Positions 25,608-35,713 are shown, counted from the first letter of the stretch. The stretch: DNA of 64,000 nucleotides from Clostridiales bacterium NK3B98 (GCA_000421005.1 ATWA01000006.1:34699-98698), one strand, 5' to 3'. The notes: generated by a model not told the origin, from the sequence alone. A program made the numbers and translations.

Positions 25608-26828
25608 CTATACCACCTGAAACAGGAAGAATTTCAGATACTCTGTCTCCGGCACATTCCACAGGATGGGATGATCCGGTCCCTGCTGTCTGGCCTCAAT
25701 CTGACGCAGGGACACCCCTGCGTCCCGGGCGGCTTCCCGGAGCATTTTGCGAAACAGTCCCTCGGTCATGAAGTGGGAGCAGGAACAGGTGGCAAGATAC
25801 CCGCCCCGGGGCAGCAGCTTCATGGCACGGAGATTGATCTCCTTATAGCCCCGCTCCGCCTGCGCCGCCGTGTCCCGGCTTTTGGTAAACGCAGGCGGGT
25901 CGAGAATGATAAAGTCGTAGTCCCGGTTTTTGGTCTCACACAGCCGGGTGAGCAGGTCGAAAACATCCGCCGTCTCAAAATCGATATTGGTCAGACCGTT
26001 GCGCCGGGCGTTTTCCTCTGCCATGGCAATGGCGCTGTCGGAGATATCCACGCTGTGGACGCGTTGCGCCCCGCCCAGTGCCGCATTCAGTCCAAAGGAG
26101 CCGGTGTGGGTAAAGCAGTCCAGAACCCGTTTCCCCGCCGCCAGCCTTGCCACCGCCTGACGGTTGTACTTCTGATCCAGAAAGAAGCCGGTTTTCTGGC
26201 CGTTTTCCACGTCCACCAGATACCGTACCCCGTTTTCCACGATTTCAGTCACCGGGCTGTCCGGGTGGCTCATGCCGCTCCACCAGCCCTTTTCCTGCGC
26301 CATACCCTCCCGCTCCCGGAGGGCAAGATCGTTTCGCAGATACACGCCGGAGACGTTTTCCCCCTGCTCCCCCAGCACATCGCACAGGGCGTGGAGCACC
26401 GTGTCCCGTACCCGCTCCATACCCAGAGAGGTGATTTGGACACTGAGCAGGTCGTTGTACCGGTCTACCGTCAGCCCCGGCATCTGATCCGCCTCGCCGT
26501 GAATGAGACGGCAGCAGCGAAAGTCCGTCCCCGGCATCACCGTCCTCCGGTAGGCCACGGCATAGCTCACCCGTCTGCGCCAAAAGGCAGGGTCAAAGGT
26601 ATCGTTGGCGTTTCGGCTGATGAGCCGGAGGGTGATCTTGGAGTTGTCGTTATAAAATCCGGTACCCAGCCACGCATTCCCGGCAAACACGTCCGCAAGT
26701 CCGCCGTTTTCCGGCGTGCCCTCTCCGGGGCGCAGTTCCTCGCCGTAGACCCACGGATGGCCGTTTTTGATGCTTCGCTCTCCTTTTGTGCTGACCTGAA
26801 GGGAGGGATAGGGGCGTTTTTGTCTCAT
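25608..26828 (-). CDS. Class I SAM-dependent 23S rRNA methyltransferase, RlmI-like
   Basis: 406 aa. An N-terminal PUA-type RNA-binding region (HPWVYGEEL, residues ~24-75), an EEHUD-like middle domain, and a Rossmann methyltransferase from ~residue 225: VLDCFTHTGSFGLNAALGGA is the SAM-binding loop, HSVDISD the second acidic strand and FIILDPPAF the catalytic DPPAF motif. RlmI makes m5C1962 in 23S rRNA; this protein fits the YwbD/RlmI group, but the exact base is inferred. AGGAG precedes ATG 26828. Confidence 0.88.
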   Translation of the reverse strand: MRQKRPYPSLQVSTKGERSIKNGHPWVYGEELRPGEGTPENGGLADVFAGNAWLGTGFYNDNSKITLRLISRNANDTFDPAFWRRRVSYAVAYRRTVMPGTDFRCCRLIHGEADQMPGLTVDRYNDLLSVQITSLGMERVRDTVLHALCDVLGEQGENVSGVYLRNDLALREREGMAQEKGWWSGMSHPDSPVTEIVENGVRYLVDVENGQKTGFFLDQKYNRQAVARLAAGKRVLDCFTHTGSFGLNAALGGAQRVHSVDISDSAIAMAEENARRNGLTNIDFETADVFDLLTRLCETKNRDYDFIILDPPAFTKSRDTAAQAERGYKEINLRAMKLLPRGGYLATCSCSHFMTEGLFRKMLREAARDAGVSLRQIEARQQGPDHPILWNVPETEYLKFFLFQVV

Positions 26829-26867
26829 GGTGCTCTCTCCTGTTTTGTGCTGAACATTTTGTTTTTT

Positions 26868-26896
26868 ATTTTACCACATTTTTGCCTGCCGCTCAA
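26868..26896 (-). promoter_or_regulatory. Promoter of the RlmI-like gene
   Basis: TTGAGC (26891-26896) and TAAAAT (26868-26873), 17-bp spacer, minus strand. Confidence 0.65.
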
Positions 26897-26950
26897 CGGT
26901 CAAGAAAGGGCTTGGTGTGGTTTTTCTTCCGGCTGCACTCCCTTTTCCCC

Positions 26951-26979
26951 TTGCAGTCTTGGAAAAAGGGGGCTATACT
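26951..26979 (+). promoter_or_regulatory. Promoter of murC
   Basis: TTGCAG (26951-26956) and TATACT (26974-26979), 17-bp spacer. Confidence 0.75.
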
Positions 26980-27030
26980 GTACCCGGTATTCTGAGAAAA
27001 AGGTCCATCTGCGCTGGGAGGGCAGAAGAT

Positions 27031-28407
27031 ATGAACGTAAACAAGCTGAAATCCATGCTGAATCCCGGTGTCCACGCCCATCTGGTAGGCATTGGCGGGG
27101 TCAGTATGTTCCCCTTATCCGAAATGCTGATGCGCCGGGGGCTCACCGTCACCGGCTCAGACAACAACATCCACAGCCCCAACTGTGAGCATTTGCTCGC
27201 TCAGGGAGTCACTGTCTACCCCGGCCATTTCCCGGACAACGTGAAGGGGGCGGATCTGGTCATCCGCACCGCCGCCGTCCACGACGACAATCCGGAGATT
27301 GCCGCCGCCAAAGCCGCCGGGATTCCCGTGTTCGAGCGGGCGGAGGCGCTGGGAGCACTGATGAGTGATTACCGTCACGCCCTTTGCGTGGCCGGTACCC
27401 ACGGCAAGACCACCACCACCTCCATGTGTACCTATATCGCCATGGCAGCAGGCACCGACCCCTCCATTATGATCGGCGGCAACGTCCCCCTGCTGGGCAG
27501 CGGCTACCGCATCGGTCAGCGGGACACCTTCGTGCTGGAAGCCTGCGAGTACCGGGATTCTTTCCTCCACTTCCGTCCCACCGTGGCGGTGGTGCTCAAT
27601 GTGGAGCTGGACCACACCGACTATTTCCCTGACCTGGACGCCGTCAAGCGCTCCTTCCGTGCCTTTGCCGCCTCGGTGCCGGAGAACGGCTTTGTGGTGG
27701 TCAACGCCGACGACGAAAACGCCATGGACGCCCTGCACGGTATTGACCGGAAAACGGTCACCTTCGGCATGGCTCAGGGCGACTACACCGCCCGCAACGT
27801 GGAATATACCCTTGGCGTTGCCCGGTTCGATCTGGTGGAGCGGGGGGAAACCCTTTGCACCATTCAGCTCTCCGTCCCCGGTGCCCACAATGTGTACAAC
27901 GCCCTTGGCGCAGCCGCCGCCTGCCGGTGCATGGGCTTCTCCCCTGAGGTCATCGCCAAAGGGCTGAACCAGTTTACCGGTGCGGAGCGGCGGTTTGAGT
28001 ACCGAGGCGAGTGCAACGGTGCAAAGGTCTATGACGACTACGCCCACCACCCCGGCGAGCTGGACACCCTGTTCACCACCGCCCGGACGTTGGGCTACAA
28101 CCGGGTGGTCTGTGCCTTCCAGCCCCACACCTACACCCGCACGGAGGAATTCTTTGAGGAGTTTGTCGCCCAGCTCTCCCGTGTAGACAAGCTGGTGATG
28201 ATGGAAATCTACCCCGCCCGGGAGAAAAACATCCACAACACCTCCTCCCGGCAAATTGTGGAGCGTATCCCCGGCTCGGTGTACTGCGCCACATTGAAGG
28301 AGACGGAACAGGCGCTGCGGGCAATCGCCCGACCCGGCGATCTGGTCCTCACCGTTGGCGCCGGCGAGCTGAACCAGGTGGCCGGATGGCTTACCAGTAC
28401 CCCATAA
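27031..28407 (+). CDS. murC: UDP-N-acetylmuramate-L-alanine ligase
   Basis: 458 aa from ATG 27031 (GGGAGGG at 8 nt). Mur-ligase layout: N-terminal UDP-binding fold with HLVGIGGVSMFPLSEML and TGSDNN, ATP P-loop AGTHGKTTTTSM near residue 125, central LNVELDHTDYF, and C-terminal RRFEYRGECNGAKVYDDYAHHPGE, the DYAHHP motif being typical of MurC. It adds L-Ala to UDP-MurNAc in the cytoplasm. The gene stands alone rather than in a dcw cluster and has its own promoter and terminator. Confidence 0.95.
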   Translation: MNVNKLKSMLNPGVHAHLVGIGGVSMFPLSEMLMRRGLTVTGSDNNIHSPNCEHLLAQGVTVYPGHFPDNVKGADLVIRTAAVHDDNPEIAAAKAAGIPVFERAEALGALMSDYRHALCVAGTHGKTTTTSMCTYIAMAAGTDPSIMIGGNVPLLGSGYRIGQRDTFVLEACEYRDSFLHFRPTVAVVLNVELDHTDYFPDLDAVKRSFRAFAASVPENGFVVVNADDENAMDALHGIDRKTVTFGMAQGDYTARNVEYTLGVARFDLVERGETLCTIQLSVPGAHNVYNALGAAAACRCMGFSPEVIAKGLNQFTGAERRFEYRGECNGAKVYDDYAHHPGELDTLFTTARTLGYNRVVCAFQPHTYTRTEEFFEEFVAQLSRVDKLVMMEIYPAREKNIHNTSSRQIVERIPGSVYCATLKETEQALRAIARPGDLVLTVGAGELNQVAGWLTSTP

Positions 28408-28425
28408 TCTTCCCCTGTTTCCTGA

Positions 28426-28468
28426 CGTCGGGACGGTTCCAAATTTTTGGCACCGTCCCGACGCTTTT
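28426..28468 (+). terminator. Terminator after murC
   Basis: CGTCGGGACGGT pairs perfectly with ACCGTCCCGACG (14-nt loop), followed by CTTTTTC. Confidence 0.88.
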
Positions 28469-28492
28469 TCACACATAATTTACAATCCCCTC

Positions 28493-28521
28493 TTGCGCCA
28501 CGGAAGGAAAAAGTGTATACT
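28493..28521 (+). promoter_or_regulatory. Promoter of the crt-hbd-bcd-etfBA operon
   Basis: TTGCGC (28493-28498) and TATACT (28516-28521), 17-bp spacer; expected start near 28528. Confidence 0.75.
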
Positions 28522-28530
28522 TTCCCTGAA

Positions 28531-28546
28531 CGTTAAAATAATAACG
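28531..28546 (+). promoter_or_regulatory. Candidate Rex operator
   Basis: CGTTAAAATAATAACG is a palindrome with core GTTAA-n4-ATAAC, close to the Rex consensus TGTTAA-n4-TTAACA, and lies directly at the predicted start site of the butyrate operon. Rex control of crt-bcd-etf-hbd is established in clostridia; binding here is inference. Confidence 0.5.
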
Positions 28547-28580
28547 ATCACCACTTTCATATTCCAAGGAGGCAGCAAAT

Positions 28581-29366
28581 ATGGCATTCATTCAATACGA
28601 AGTGAAAGACATGATCGCCGTGCTCACCATCGACCGCCCCAAGGCGCTGAACGCCCTGAATTCTGCGGTTCTGGATGAGCTGGATGCAGCAATCTCCGCC
28701 ATTGACCTGAATACCGTCCGTGCGCTGGTCATCACCGGCGCAGGTGAGCGCAGCTTTGTGGCCGGTGCGGACATCGGCGAGATGAGCACGCTGACCAAAG
28801 CGGAGGGCGAGGCCTTCGGCAAGAAGGGCAACGACGTGTTCCGCAAGATCGAGACCCTCCCCATCCCTGTCATTGCCGCCATCAACGGCTTTGCTCTGGG
28901 CGGCGGCAACGAGCTGGCCATGAGCTGCGACATCCGTATCTGCTCTGACACCGCCGTGTTCGGTCAGCCCGAGGTGGGTCTGGGCATTACCCCCGGCTTT
29001 GGCGGCACCCAGCGTCTGGCCCGCCTGGTCAGCCCCGGCATGGCCAAGCAGTTGATCTACACCGGCCGCAACATCAAAGCCGACGAGGCGCTGCGCATTG
29101 GTCTGGTGAATGCAGTCTATCCGCTGGAAGAGCTGCTGCCCGCTGCTGAGAAGATGGCTGTCACCATCGCCCGCAATGCTCCTATCGCTGTGCGTGCCTG
29201 CAAGCAGGCCATCAACGAGGGTCTGGAAGTGGGTATGGACGAGGCCATTGTCATTGAGGAAAAGCTGTTCGGCTCTTGCTTCGAGACCCACGACCAGATC
29301 GAGGGCATGGGATGCTTTATGAGCAGAGAGAAACCGAAGCCCAAGGCAGTCTTTACCAACAACTGA
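28581..29366 (+). CDS. crt: 3-Hydroxybutyryl-CoA dehydratase (crotonase)
   Basis: 261 aa enoyl-CoA hydratase family. The oxyanion-hole loops are visible in FVAGADIGEM and INGFALGGGNELAMSCD (~residues 63-115), followed by GQPEVGLGITPGFGGTQRLARLV with the catalytic Glu region. It removes water from 3-hydroxybutyryl-CoA to give crotonyl-CoA. CCAAGGAGG precedes ATG 28581. First gene of the butyrate operon; thiolase is not in the window. Confidence 0.93.
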   Translation: MAFIQYEVKDMIAVLTIDRPKALNALNSAVLDELDAAISAIDLNTVRALVITGAGERSFVAGADIGEMSTLTKAEGEAFGKKGNDVFRKIETLPIPVIAAINGFALGGGNELAMSCDIRICSDTAVFGQPEVGLGITPGFGGTQRLARLVSPGMAKQLIYTGRNIKADEALRIGLVNAVYPLEELLPAAEKMAVTIARNAPIAVRACKQAINEGLEVGMDEAIVIEEKLFGSCFETHDQIEGMGCFMSREKPKPKAVFTNN

Positions 29367-29388
29367 TTCCGGATTAACGCTTTTGTGT

Positions 29389-29465
29389 GTACGGGACGGC
29401 GTCCTCGACGTCCCGCAGGGTAAGCCATCCATAATCAAGGGGGCGTCGAGGACGCCGCCCCCTAC
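29389..29465. repeat. GC-rich palindromic repeat, copy 1
   Basis: Two 27-bp arms (29389-29415 and 29439-29465) sharing the core GGCGTCCTCGACG form an inverted repeat with four mismatches. It sits between crt and hbd, so it is transcribed as a strong hairpin. The left arm is identical to the left arm at 47126-47152. Confidence 0.9.
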
Positions 29466-29497
29466 CAAAACGATTACAAATGCAGGAGGTAATTTCA

Positions 29498-30367
29498 ATG
29501 AAAGTCGGTATCATCGGCGCTGGCACCATGGGTCAGGGCATCGCAAAGGCATTTGCTCAGTGCGGCATGGAAGTCGCTCTGTGCGACATCAAGCAGGAGT
29601 GGGCCGAGGGCGGCAAGGCCAAGATCGTCAAGGGCTATGAGCGTCTGGTTGCCAAGGGCAAGCTGACCCAGGAGAAGGTGGACGCCATCGTAAACGCCAT
29701 CACTCCGGGTCTGAAGGAAGATCTGTGCGCTGACTGCGACCTGATCGTGGAAGCCGCTTTTGAGGATATGGGCGTGAAGCAGAAGACCTTCTCCGAGCTG
29801 GACGCCATCTGCAAGCCTGAGACCATTCTGGCCTCCAACACCTCCTCCCTGTCCATCACCGAGATTGGCAAGGGCATCAACCACCCCGTGGTGGGCATGC
29901 ACTTCTTCAACCCCGCTGACCGTATGAAGCTGGTGGAAGTCATCGCCGGTGCCAACACCTCTGCTGAGACTGTGGAGAAGATCAAGGAGATCTCCGCCCA
30001 GATCGGCAAGACCCCCGTGCAGGTGAACGAGGCCGCCGGTTTCGTGGTCAACCGCATCCTGATTCCCATGATTAACGAGGCCGCCTTCATTAAGATGGAG
30101 GGCGTTTCCGATATTGAGGGCATCGACTCCGCCATGAAGCTGGGTGCCAACCACCCCATGGGCCCGCTGGAGCTGGGCGACTACATTGGTCTGGATATCT
30201 GCCTGGCCATTATGGACGTGCTGTACAAGGAGACCGGCGACGGCAAGTACCGTGCCTGCCCCCTGCTGCGCAAGATGGTCCGCGGCGGCCAGCTGGGCGT
30301 GAAGAGCGGCAAGGGCTTCTATGTCTACAACGCTGACCGCACCAAGACTGCGGTTGACAAGCTGTAA
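29498..30367 (+). CDS. hbd: 3-Hydroxybutyryl-CoA dehydrogenase
   Basis: 289 aa from ATG 29498 (AGGAGG at 8 nt); an in-frame start 18 nt earlier overlaps the ribosome site. NAD-binding GIIGAGTMGQGIAKAFA begins at residue 4; SNTSSLSITEI, GMHFFNPADRMKLVEVI with the catalytic His, and ETAGF-equivalent EAAGFVVNRILIPMINEA follow. It reduces acetoacetyl-CoA to 3-hydroxybutyryl-CoA. Placing hbd directly after crt differs from the crt-bcd-etfB-etfA-hbd order of Clostridium acetobutylicum. Confidence 0.94.
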   Translation: MKVGIIGAGTMGQGIAKAFAQCGMEVALCDIKQEWAEGGKAKIVKGYERLVAKGKLTQEKVDAIVNAITPGLKEDLCADCDLIVEAAFEDMGVKQKTFSELDAICKPETILASNTSSLSITEIGKGINHPVVGMHFFNPADRMKLVEVIAGANTSAETVEKIKEISAQIGKTPVQVNEAAGFVVNRILIPMINEAAFIKMEGVSDIEGIDSAMKLGANHPMGPLELGDYIGLDICLAIMDVLYKETGDGKYRACPLLRKMVRGGQLGVKSGKGFYVYNADRTKTAVDKL

Positions 30368-30380
30368 GTCGTAAACTCAT

Positions 30381-30408
30381 TTCAGGCGGCTCTGATGGGC
30401 CGTCTGAA
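30381..30408 (+). other. Intercistronic hairpin between hbd and bcd
   Basis: TTCAGGCGGC pairs with GCCGTCTGAA (two G-U pairs, 8-nt loop). It lacks a T-run, so partial termination or mRNA protection is more likely than full termination. Confidence 0.5.
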
Positions 30409-30438
30409 TGTGCGATAAAATAATAGGAGGATTCTTTT

Positions 30439-31614
<1,176 letters not shown>

Positions 31615-31629
31615 GGAGGAAGCGTAACA

Positions 31630-32433
31630 ATGAAAGCTATTGTCTGTGTAAAGCAGGTACCTGATACCTCCGGCAAGGTTGCCGTGAAGCCGGACGGCAC
31701 GCTGGATCGTGCCTCTATGGCTACCATCACCAACCCTGACGACCTGGCCGCTCTGGAAGCCGCCCTGCGCCTCAAAGACGCCACCGGCTGTGAGGTGGAC
31801 GTGGTCACCATGGGTCCCCCTCCTGCTGAGGGTATGCTCCGGGAGTGCATCGCCCGGGGTGCTGATAAGGCCTATCTGATCTCCGGACGTGAGTTCGGCG
31901 GTTCCGATACCTTCGCCACCAGCCAGATTGTGGCTGCCGGCATCAATGTCATCGGCATCGGCCCTGAGGACGTGGTGTTCTGCGGCCGTCAGGCCATCGA
32001 CGGCGACACCGCTCAGGTTGGTCCCCAGATCGCTGAAAAGCTGCATCTGCCCCAGGTCTCCTATGTGGCTGACATTCAGAAGGAGGGCAACTCCCTCACC
32101 GTCAAGCGTATGCTGGAGGACGGTTACATGATGGTCAAGGTGCAGACTCCCTGCCTGCTGACCTGCATCAAGGAGCTGAACGAGCCCCGCTATATGTCCG
32201 TAAACGGCATCTTCGAGTGCTACGACAACGAAAAGCACCCCATGATCGTGCTGGACTACGCCGCTCTGAAGGACGATCCCCTCATCGAGGTGGATACCAT
32301 CGGCCTGAAGGGCTCCCCCACCAACGTGTTCAAGTCCTTCACTCCTCCCCAGAAGGGCGCAGGCATGATGCTCACCGGCGACGCTCCCGCAGCCGATCTG
32401 GCAGGCATTCTGGCCAAGAAGCACATCATCTGA
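31630..32433 (+). CDS. etfB: Electron transfer flavoprotein beta subunit
   Basis: 267 aa. MKAIVCVKQVPDTSGKV at the N-terminus, DLAALEAALRLKD and VVTMGPPPAEGMLRECIARGADKAYLIS are typical of EtfB, and FCGRQAIDGDTAQVGPQIAE is the nucleotide-binding/signature loop. In the Bcd-Etf complex the beta subunit binds NADH and the bifurcating FAD. TAAGGAGG overlaps the bcd stop, indicating tight cotranscription. Confidence 0.94.
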   Translation: MKAIVCVKQVPDTSGKVAVKPDGTLDRASMATITNPDDLAALEAALRLKDATGCEVDVVTMGPPPAEGMLRECIARGADKAYLISGREFGGSDTFATSQIVAAGINVIGIGPEDVVFCGRQAIDGDTAQVGPQIAEKLHLPQVSYVADIQKEGNSLTVKRMLEDGYMMVKVQTPCLLTCIKELNEPRYMSVNGIFECYDNEKHPMIVLDYAALKDDPLIEVDTIGLKGSPTNVFKSFTPPQKGAGMMLTGDAPAADLAGILAKKHII

Positions 32434-32452
32434 TTGAAAGGAGTCTCTTCAC

Positions 32453-33562
32453 ATGGCATACGATTTTCGTGATATTGCCGCCTTCAAGGGCGTGTGGGTT
32501 TTCTGCGAGCAGCGCGGCGGCGTGCTGCAGAACACCGATTTTGAGCTGATCTCCGAGGGCCGCAAGCTGGCTGACGAGCTGGGCTGCGAGCTGGCAGGCA
32601 TTTTGCTGGGCAACGACATTGCTGACGAAACCGCCAAGGAAGTGGGCGGCTACGGCGCTGACAAGGTGCTGGTCTATGACTCCCCCCTGCTGAAGGATTA
32701 CACCACCGACGCTTACGCCAAGGTGATCTGCGACGCAGTACAGGAATTCAAGCCTGAGGTGTTTCTGATTGGCGCTACCAACATTGGCCGTGACCTGGCT
32801 CCCCGTATGGCTGCTCGTCTCCACACCGGTCTGACCGCCGATGCCACCCATCTGGACATCGACACCACCAAGTATGTGGAGTTCCTGAAGGAGTCCTCCT
32901 CTCTGGATCTGTCCAAGCAGACCTTCGACTATGAGGATCGCAACCTGAAGATGACCCGTCCCGCTTTCGGCGGTCACCTGATGGCTACCATTATCTGCCC
33001 CCGCTTCCGTCCCCAGATGTCCACCGTCCGCCCCGGCGTGATGAAGAAGGCGGACTTCTGCGCTGACAAGGCTGCCGCCTGCGTGGTGGAGCGTCCCGCT
33101 TTCGCTCTGACCCGCGACGACATCAAGACCGAGGTTCTCTCTGTGGAGAAGGCCGCCAAGAAGATGGTGGATCTGATCGGCGCTGACGTGATTGTCTCTG
33201 TGGGCCGTGGCATCAGCAAGGACGTGGAAAAGGGCATCGCTCTGGCTCAGGAGCTGGCAGAGGCTCTGGGCGGCGGTGTGGTCGGTTCCTCCCGTGCGCT
33301 GGTGGACGCTGGCCTGATCTCCGCTGACCATCAGGTTGGCCAGACCGGCAAGACCGTCCATCCCAAGATCTATGTGGCCTTGGGCATCTCCGGTGCCATC
33401 CAGCACACCGCCGGTATGCAGGATTCCGAGACCATCATCGCTGTCAACAAGAACGAGACCGCTCCCATCTTCGGCGTTGCCGATTATGGCATTGTGGGCG
33501 ACCTGTTCAAGGTAGTACCTCAGCTCATCGCTGAGATCAAGGCTGCCAAGGCTGCGAAGTAA
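32453..33562 (+). CDS. etfA: Electron transfer flavoprotein alpha subunit
   Basis: 369 aa. The C-terminal FAD domain is clear: VSVGRGISKDVEKGIALAQELAEALGG, VGSSRALVDAGL and GQTGKTVHPKIYVALGISGAIQHTAGM. The N-terminal domain has GVWVFCEQRGGVLQNTDFELI and LIGATNIGRDLAPRMAARLHTGLTAD. No ferredoxin-type cysteine cluster is fused. It passes electrons between EtfB and Bcd. AAAGGAG precedes ATG 32453; a strong terminator closes the operon. Confidence 0.94.
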   Translation: MAYDFRDIAAFKGVWVFCEQRGGVLQNTDFELISEGRKLADELGCELAGILLGNDIADETAKEVGGYGADKVLVYDSPLLKDYTTDAYAKVICDAVQEFKPEVFLIGATNIGRDLAPRMAARLHTGLTADATHLDIDTTKYVEFLKESSSLDLSKQTFDYEDRNLKMTRPAFGGHLMATIICPRFRPQMSTVRPGVMKKADFCADKAAACVVERPAFALTRDDIKTEVLSVEKAAKKMVDLIGADVIVSVGRGISKDVEKGIALAQELAEALGGGVVGSSRALVDAGLISADHQVGQTGKTVHPKIYVALGISGAIQHTAGMQDSETIIAVNKNETAPIFGVADYGIVGDLFKVVPQLIAEIKAAKAAK

Positions 33563-33575
33563 GGATAACCCATTC

Positions 33576-33609
33576 AGCCCCGATTCTCATTGTAGAATCG
33601 GGGCTTTTT
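33576..33609 (+). terminator. Terminator of the butyrate operon
   Basis: AGCCCCGATTCT pairs perfectly with AGAATCGGGGCT (6-nt loop), ending in TTTTT. Confidence 0.92.
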
Positions 33610-33623
33610 CTGAAGGTGATGAT

Positions 33624-34106
33624 ATGGTTCAAAAGCGACATACATGGCCGTTTTATCTTGGCTGCGCCATTGCTGTTCTGGTCACTTTGGCGGTGACGGT
33701 CTTTTTCGCTTACACCCTTCATCTGCGCACGGAATACAAGGCATTTGCCAGAGAGGTCAATGACGTGGTTCTGGCTGTTCCAGCCGGGGACTGCACCATT
33801 GAGCGAAACGGACAGGTGTGGCAGGCAGATGAGGCGCTGGTGGATTATTATGACCGCTTTCTACTGCAAGAGAATGTGAACGTGGTCAGCCGCAAAGGGG
33901 CTGCTGACAACAGCGAGACACTTACCCTTCGCCTGGAAGACAGTGCGCTCTCCTTTACCGGGTTGGACAACAGCTTTGACATTGCCCTGCGGTGGGACAC
34001 GCCACAGGGCAGCAGCACCTATACGGTCAACGGCGGCAGCTTCTCTTATATGCAGCTCAGCGCCTACCTCTCCAGCTTTGCGAAAAAGCACGAGCCTATC
34101 TCCTGA
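33624..34106 (+). CDS. Hypothetical membrane-anchored protein
   Basis: 160 aa, family not recognised. A basic N-terminus (VQKRHTW) precedes one strong membrane helix at ~10-31, so the remaining ~125 residues should be extracytoplasmic. That part has an EYKAFAREVNDVV helix and alternating beta-like segments ending in SAYLSSFAKKHE. One cysteine (Cys57) lies in the outer part and one in the helix. AAGGTGATGAT precedes ATG 33624. It follows the butyrate-operon terminator by 15 bp with no obvious promoter, so read-through may drive it. Confidence 0.65.
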   Translation: MVQKRHTWPFYLGCAIAVLVTLAVTVFFAYTLHLRTEYKAFAREVNDVVLAVPAGDCTIERNGQVWQADEALVDYYDRFLLQENVNVVSRKGAADNSETLTLRLEDSALSFTGLDNSFDIALRWDTPQGSSTYTVNGGSFSYMQLSAYLSSFAKKHEPIS

Positions 34107-34113
34107 GACAGCA

Positions 34114-34141
34114 CAAGACCCGGACAGCCGTCCGGGTCTTG
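34114..34141. terminator. Bidirectional terminator between the membrane protein gene and the GH32 gene
   Basis: CAAGACCCGGAC pairs perfectly with GTCCGGGTCTTG (4-nt loop), between convergent genes. Confidence 0.85.
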
Positions 34142-34153
34142 CTTCGTTTCTGT

Positions 34154-35713
34154 TTACTTTACCATCAGGTCAAACTTTTCCACCTGCTCAAAGACAGCCT
34201 CGCCGCCCTCGGCAAAGAAGGACACGCCGATTTCATCAAAGTCCGGGAACACGTTGCCTGTCATCACCGCCAGACCGCCGTCCACAAACACCTCCACCGA
34301 AGACACGTCCAGATAGCACTGAAGCTGAATGGAAGAAGCGTCCTCCACCGGGCAGTAGCGGCGGTACTTGTCCCGGTCTCTGCCTCCGGTGTCCTTGCCG
34401 GAGCGGGTGCGGTCAAAGACCATAACCCCCTCTGCGGCGTCATAATAAACCAGCGTCTCGTGGTGGGTGCCCTGAAACAGCTTGACGCCGCTCTTACGGG
34501 CAGTACCGGGCTTCAGCATCAGATTCAGCTCGATGGTGCTGCCCTCCACCCCTTCACGCTGTACAGCGCCGTCAGAGACGGAAAAGTCTTTGCAGGTCAC
34601 CGGATTCGTCCGATAGTTTTTCAGGGCAGCTACCGGCTGCTGCACCAGTTTCCCGTCCTTTATGTGAAGCTCACGAGGCAGGGTGTAGGTACCCGCCCAG
34701 CCCTCGCTCTGGGTGGGGAAGGCACGGTCCCACATCTCCTTCCATGCGATCATCACCACCCGCCCGTCAGGGGTGTTCATCGCCTGCTCTGCGTAGAAGT
34801 CAAACCCGTAGTCCACCTCGCCCATGGAATCAATGGAGAAATGTCCGGTGTCGAAGTTCAGCTTTCCGGTCATGTAGGTGCTGGCATGGACGTTCTGATA
34901 GCTTTTCCCCTCACCCACAAAGTTCTGAGGGCTGGAGAGCACCACCTCCGTGCCGTCCAGTTCAAAGTAGGAGGGGCATTCGTATGCGCCCAGCAGCTGA
35001 TAAAACTGCTCCGGCAGGTTGTCCACCCGGCGCACCAGACGGCCAATATAGCTCCAATGGTACAAATCATCGCTGCGGCAAAGCACCAGATTGCCGAATC
35101 CGTCGCCGCTGTCCAAGCCTGCGCCGGAGGCGAAGGGCGGGTTGGAGGGGTTTATATCCGTGGGGTCCAGATTGGTGGCTCCCGCACCCCAGGACCCAGT
35201 GCCGGGTCTGACAGAATATTTGTAGGGCGGGTCCAGCAGCTTTGCCCCTGCCAGCATATAGAAGTGACCGTTTTTCCGGAACACAAAGGGGTCACGGAAG
35301 TCCTTGATGGACACCTCCGGGTGCAGGTCATCCGCCCGGAGAATGGGGTTGGCAGGGTCTTTGGTGAAATGGATGCCGTCCTCCGACCAAGCCAGACACT
35401 GACGCTGCAAATCCGGCTGGGCGGCGGTATAAATCAGCACCATTTTCCCGTCCAACTCAATGGCTGAACCGGAGCAGCAGCCGCACACCGCCTCATACTC
35501 CTCATCCGGGGTCAGCGCCACCGGCTGATTCTCCCACTTCACCATATCCTTGGAGGTGAAGTGTCCCCAGTGCATAATGCCCCATTGGGTCTTATAGGGA
35601 TAGTGCTGATAGAAAAGATGGTACTCCCCGTTATAGTAAATCATGCCGTTGGGGTCGTTAGACCAGCCAGAGGGCACGCAAGCGTGGTAGGTCTGGCGAT
35701 AGCTGTTCTCCAT
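34154..35713 (-). CDS. GH32 beta-fructofuranosidase / sucrose-6-phosphate hydrolase
   Basis: 519 aa glycoside hydrolase family 32. The three catalytic motifs are present: WSNDPNG (nucleophile Asp, residues ~17-23), FRDP (transition-state stabiliser, ~140) and ECPSYF with the acid/base Glu near 245. A C-terminal beta-sandwich follows. No signal peptide, so it acts inside the cell on imported sucrose, sucrose-6-phosphate or fructo-oligosaccharides. A Gly/Pro/Asn-rich insertion at ~165-205 is unusual among close relatives as I know them. AAAAGAGCA precedes ATG 35713. No transporter, fructokinase or regulator is adjacent, so uptake must be encoded elsewhere. Confidence 0.9.
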   Translation of the reverse strand: MENSYRQTYHACVPSGWSNDPNGMIYYNGEYHLFYQHYPYKTQWGIMHWGHFTSKDMVKWENQPVALTPDEEYEAVCGCCSGSAIELDGKMVLIYTAAQPDLQRQCLAWSEDGIHFTKDPANPILRADDLHPEVSIKDFRDPFVFRKNGHFYMLAGAKLLDPPYKYSVRPGTGSWGAGATNLDPTDINPSNPPFASGAGLDSGDGFGNLVLCRSDDLYHWSYIGRLVRRVDNLPEQFYQLLGAYECPSYFELDGTEVVLSSPQNFVGEGKSYQNVHASTYMTGKLNFDTGHFSIDSMGEVDYGFDFYAEQAMNTPDGRVVMIAWKEMWDRAFPTQSEGWAGTYTLPRELHIKDGKLVQQPVAALKNYRTNPVTCKDFSVSDGAVQREGVEGSTIELNLMLKPGTARKSGVKLFQGTHHETLVYYDAAEGVMVFDRTRSGKDTGGRDRDKYRRYCPVEDASSIQLQCYLDVSSVEVFVDGGLAVMTGNVFPDFDEIGVSFFAEGGEAVFEQVEKFDLMVK

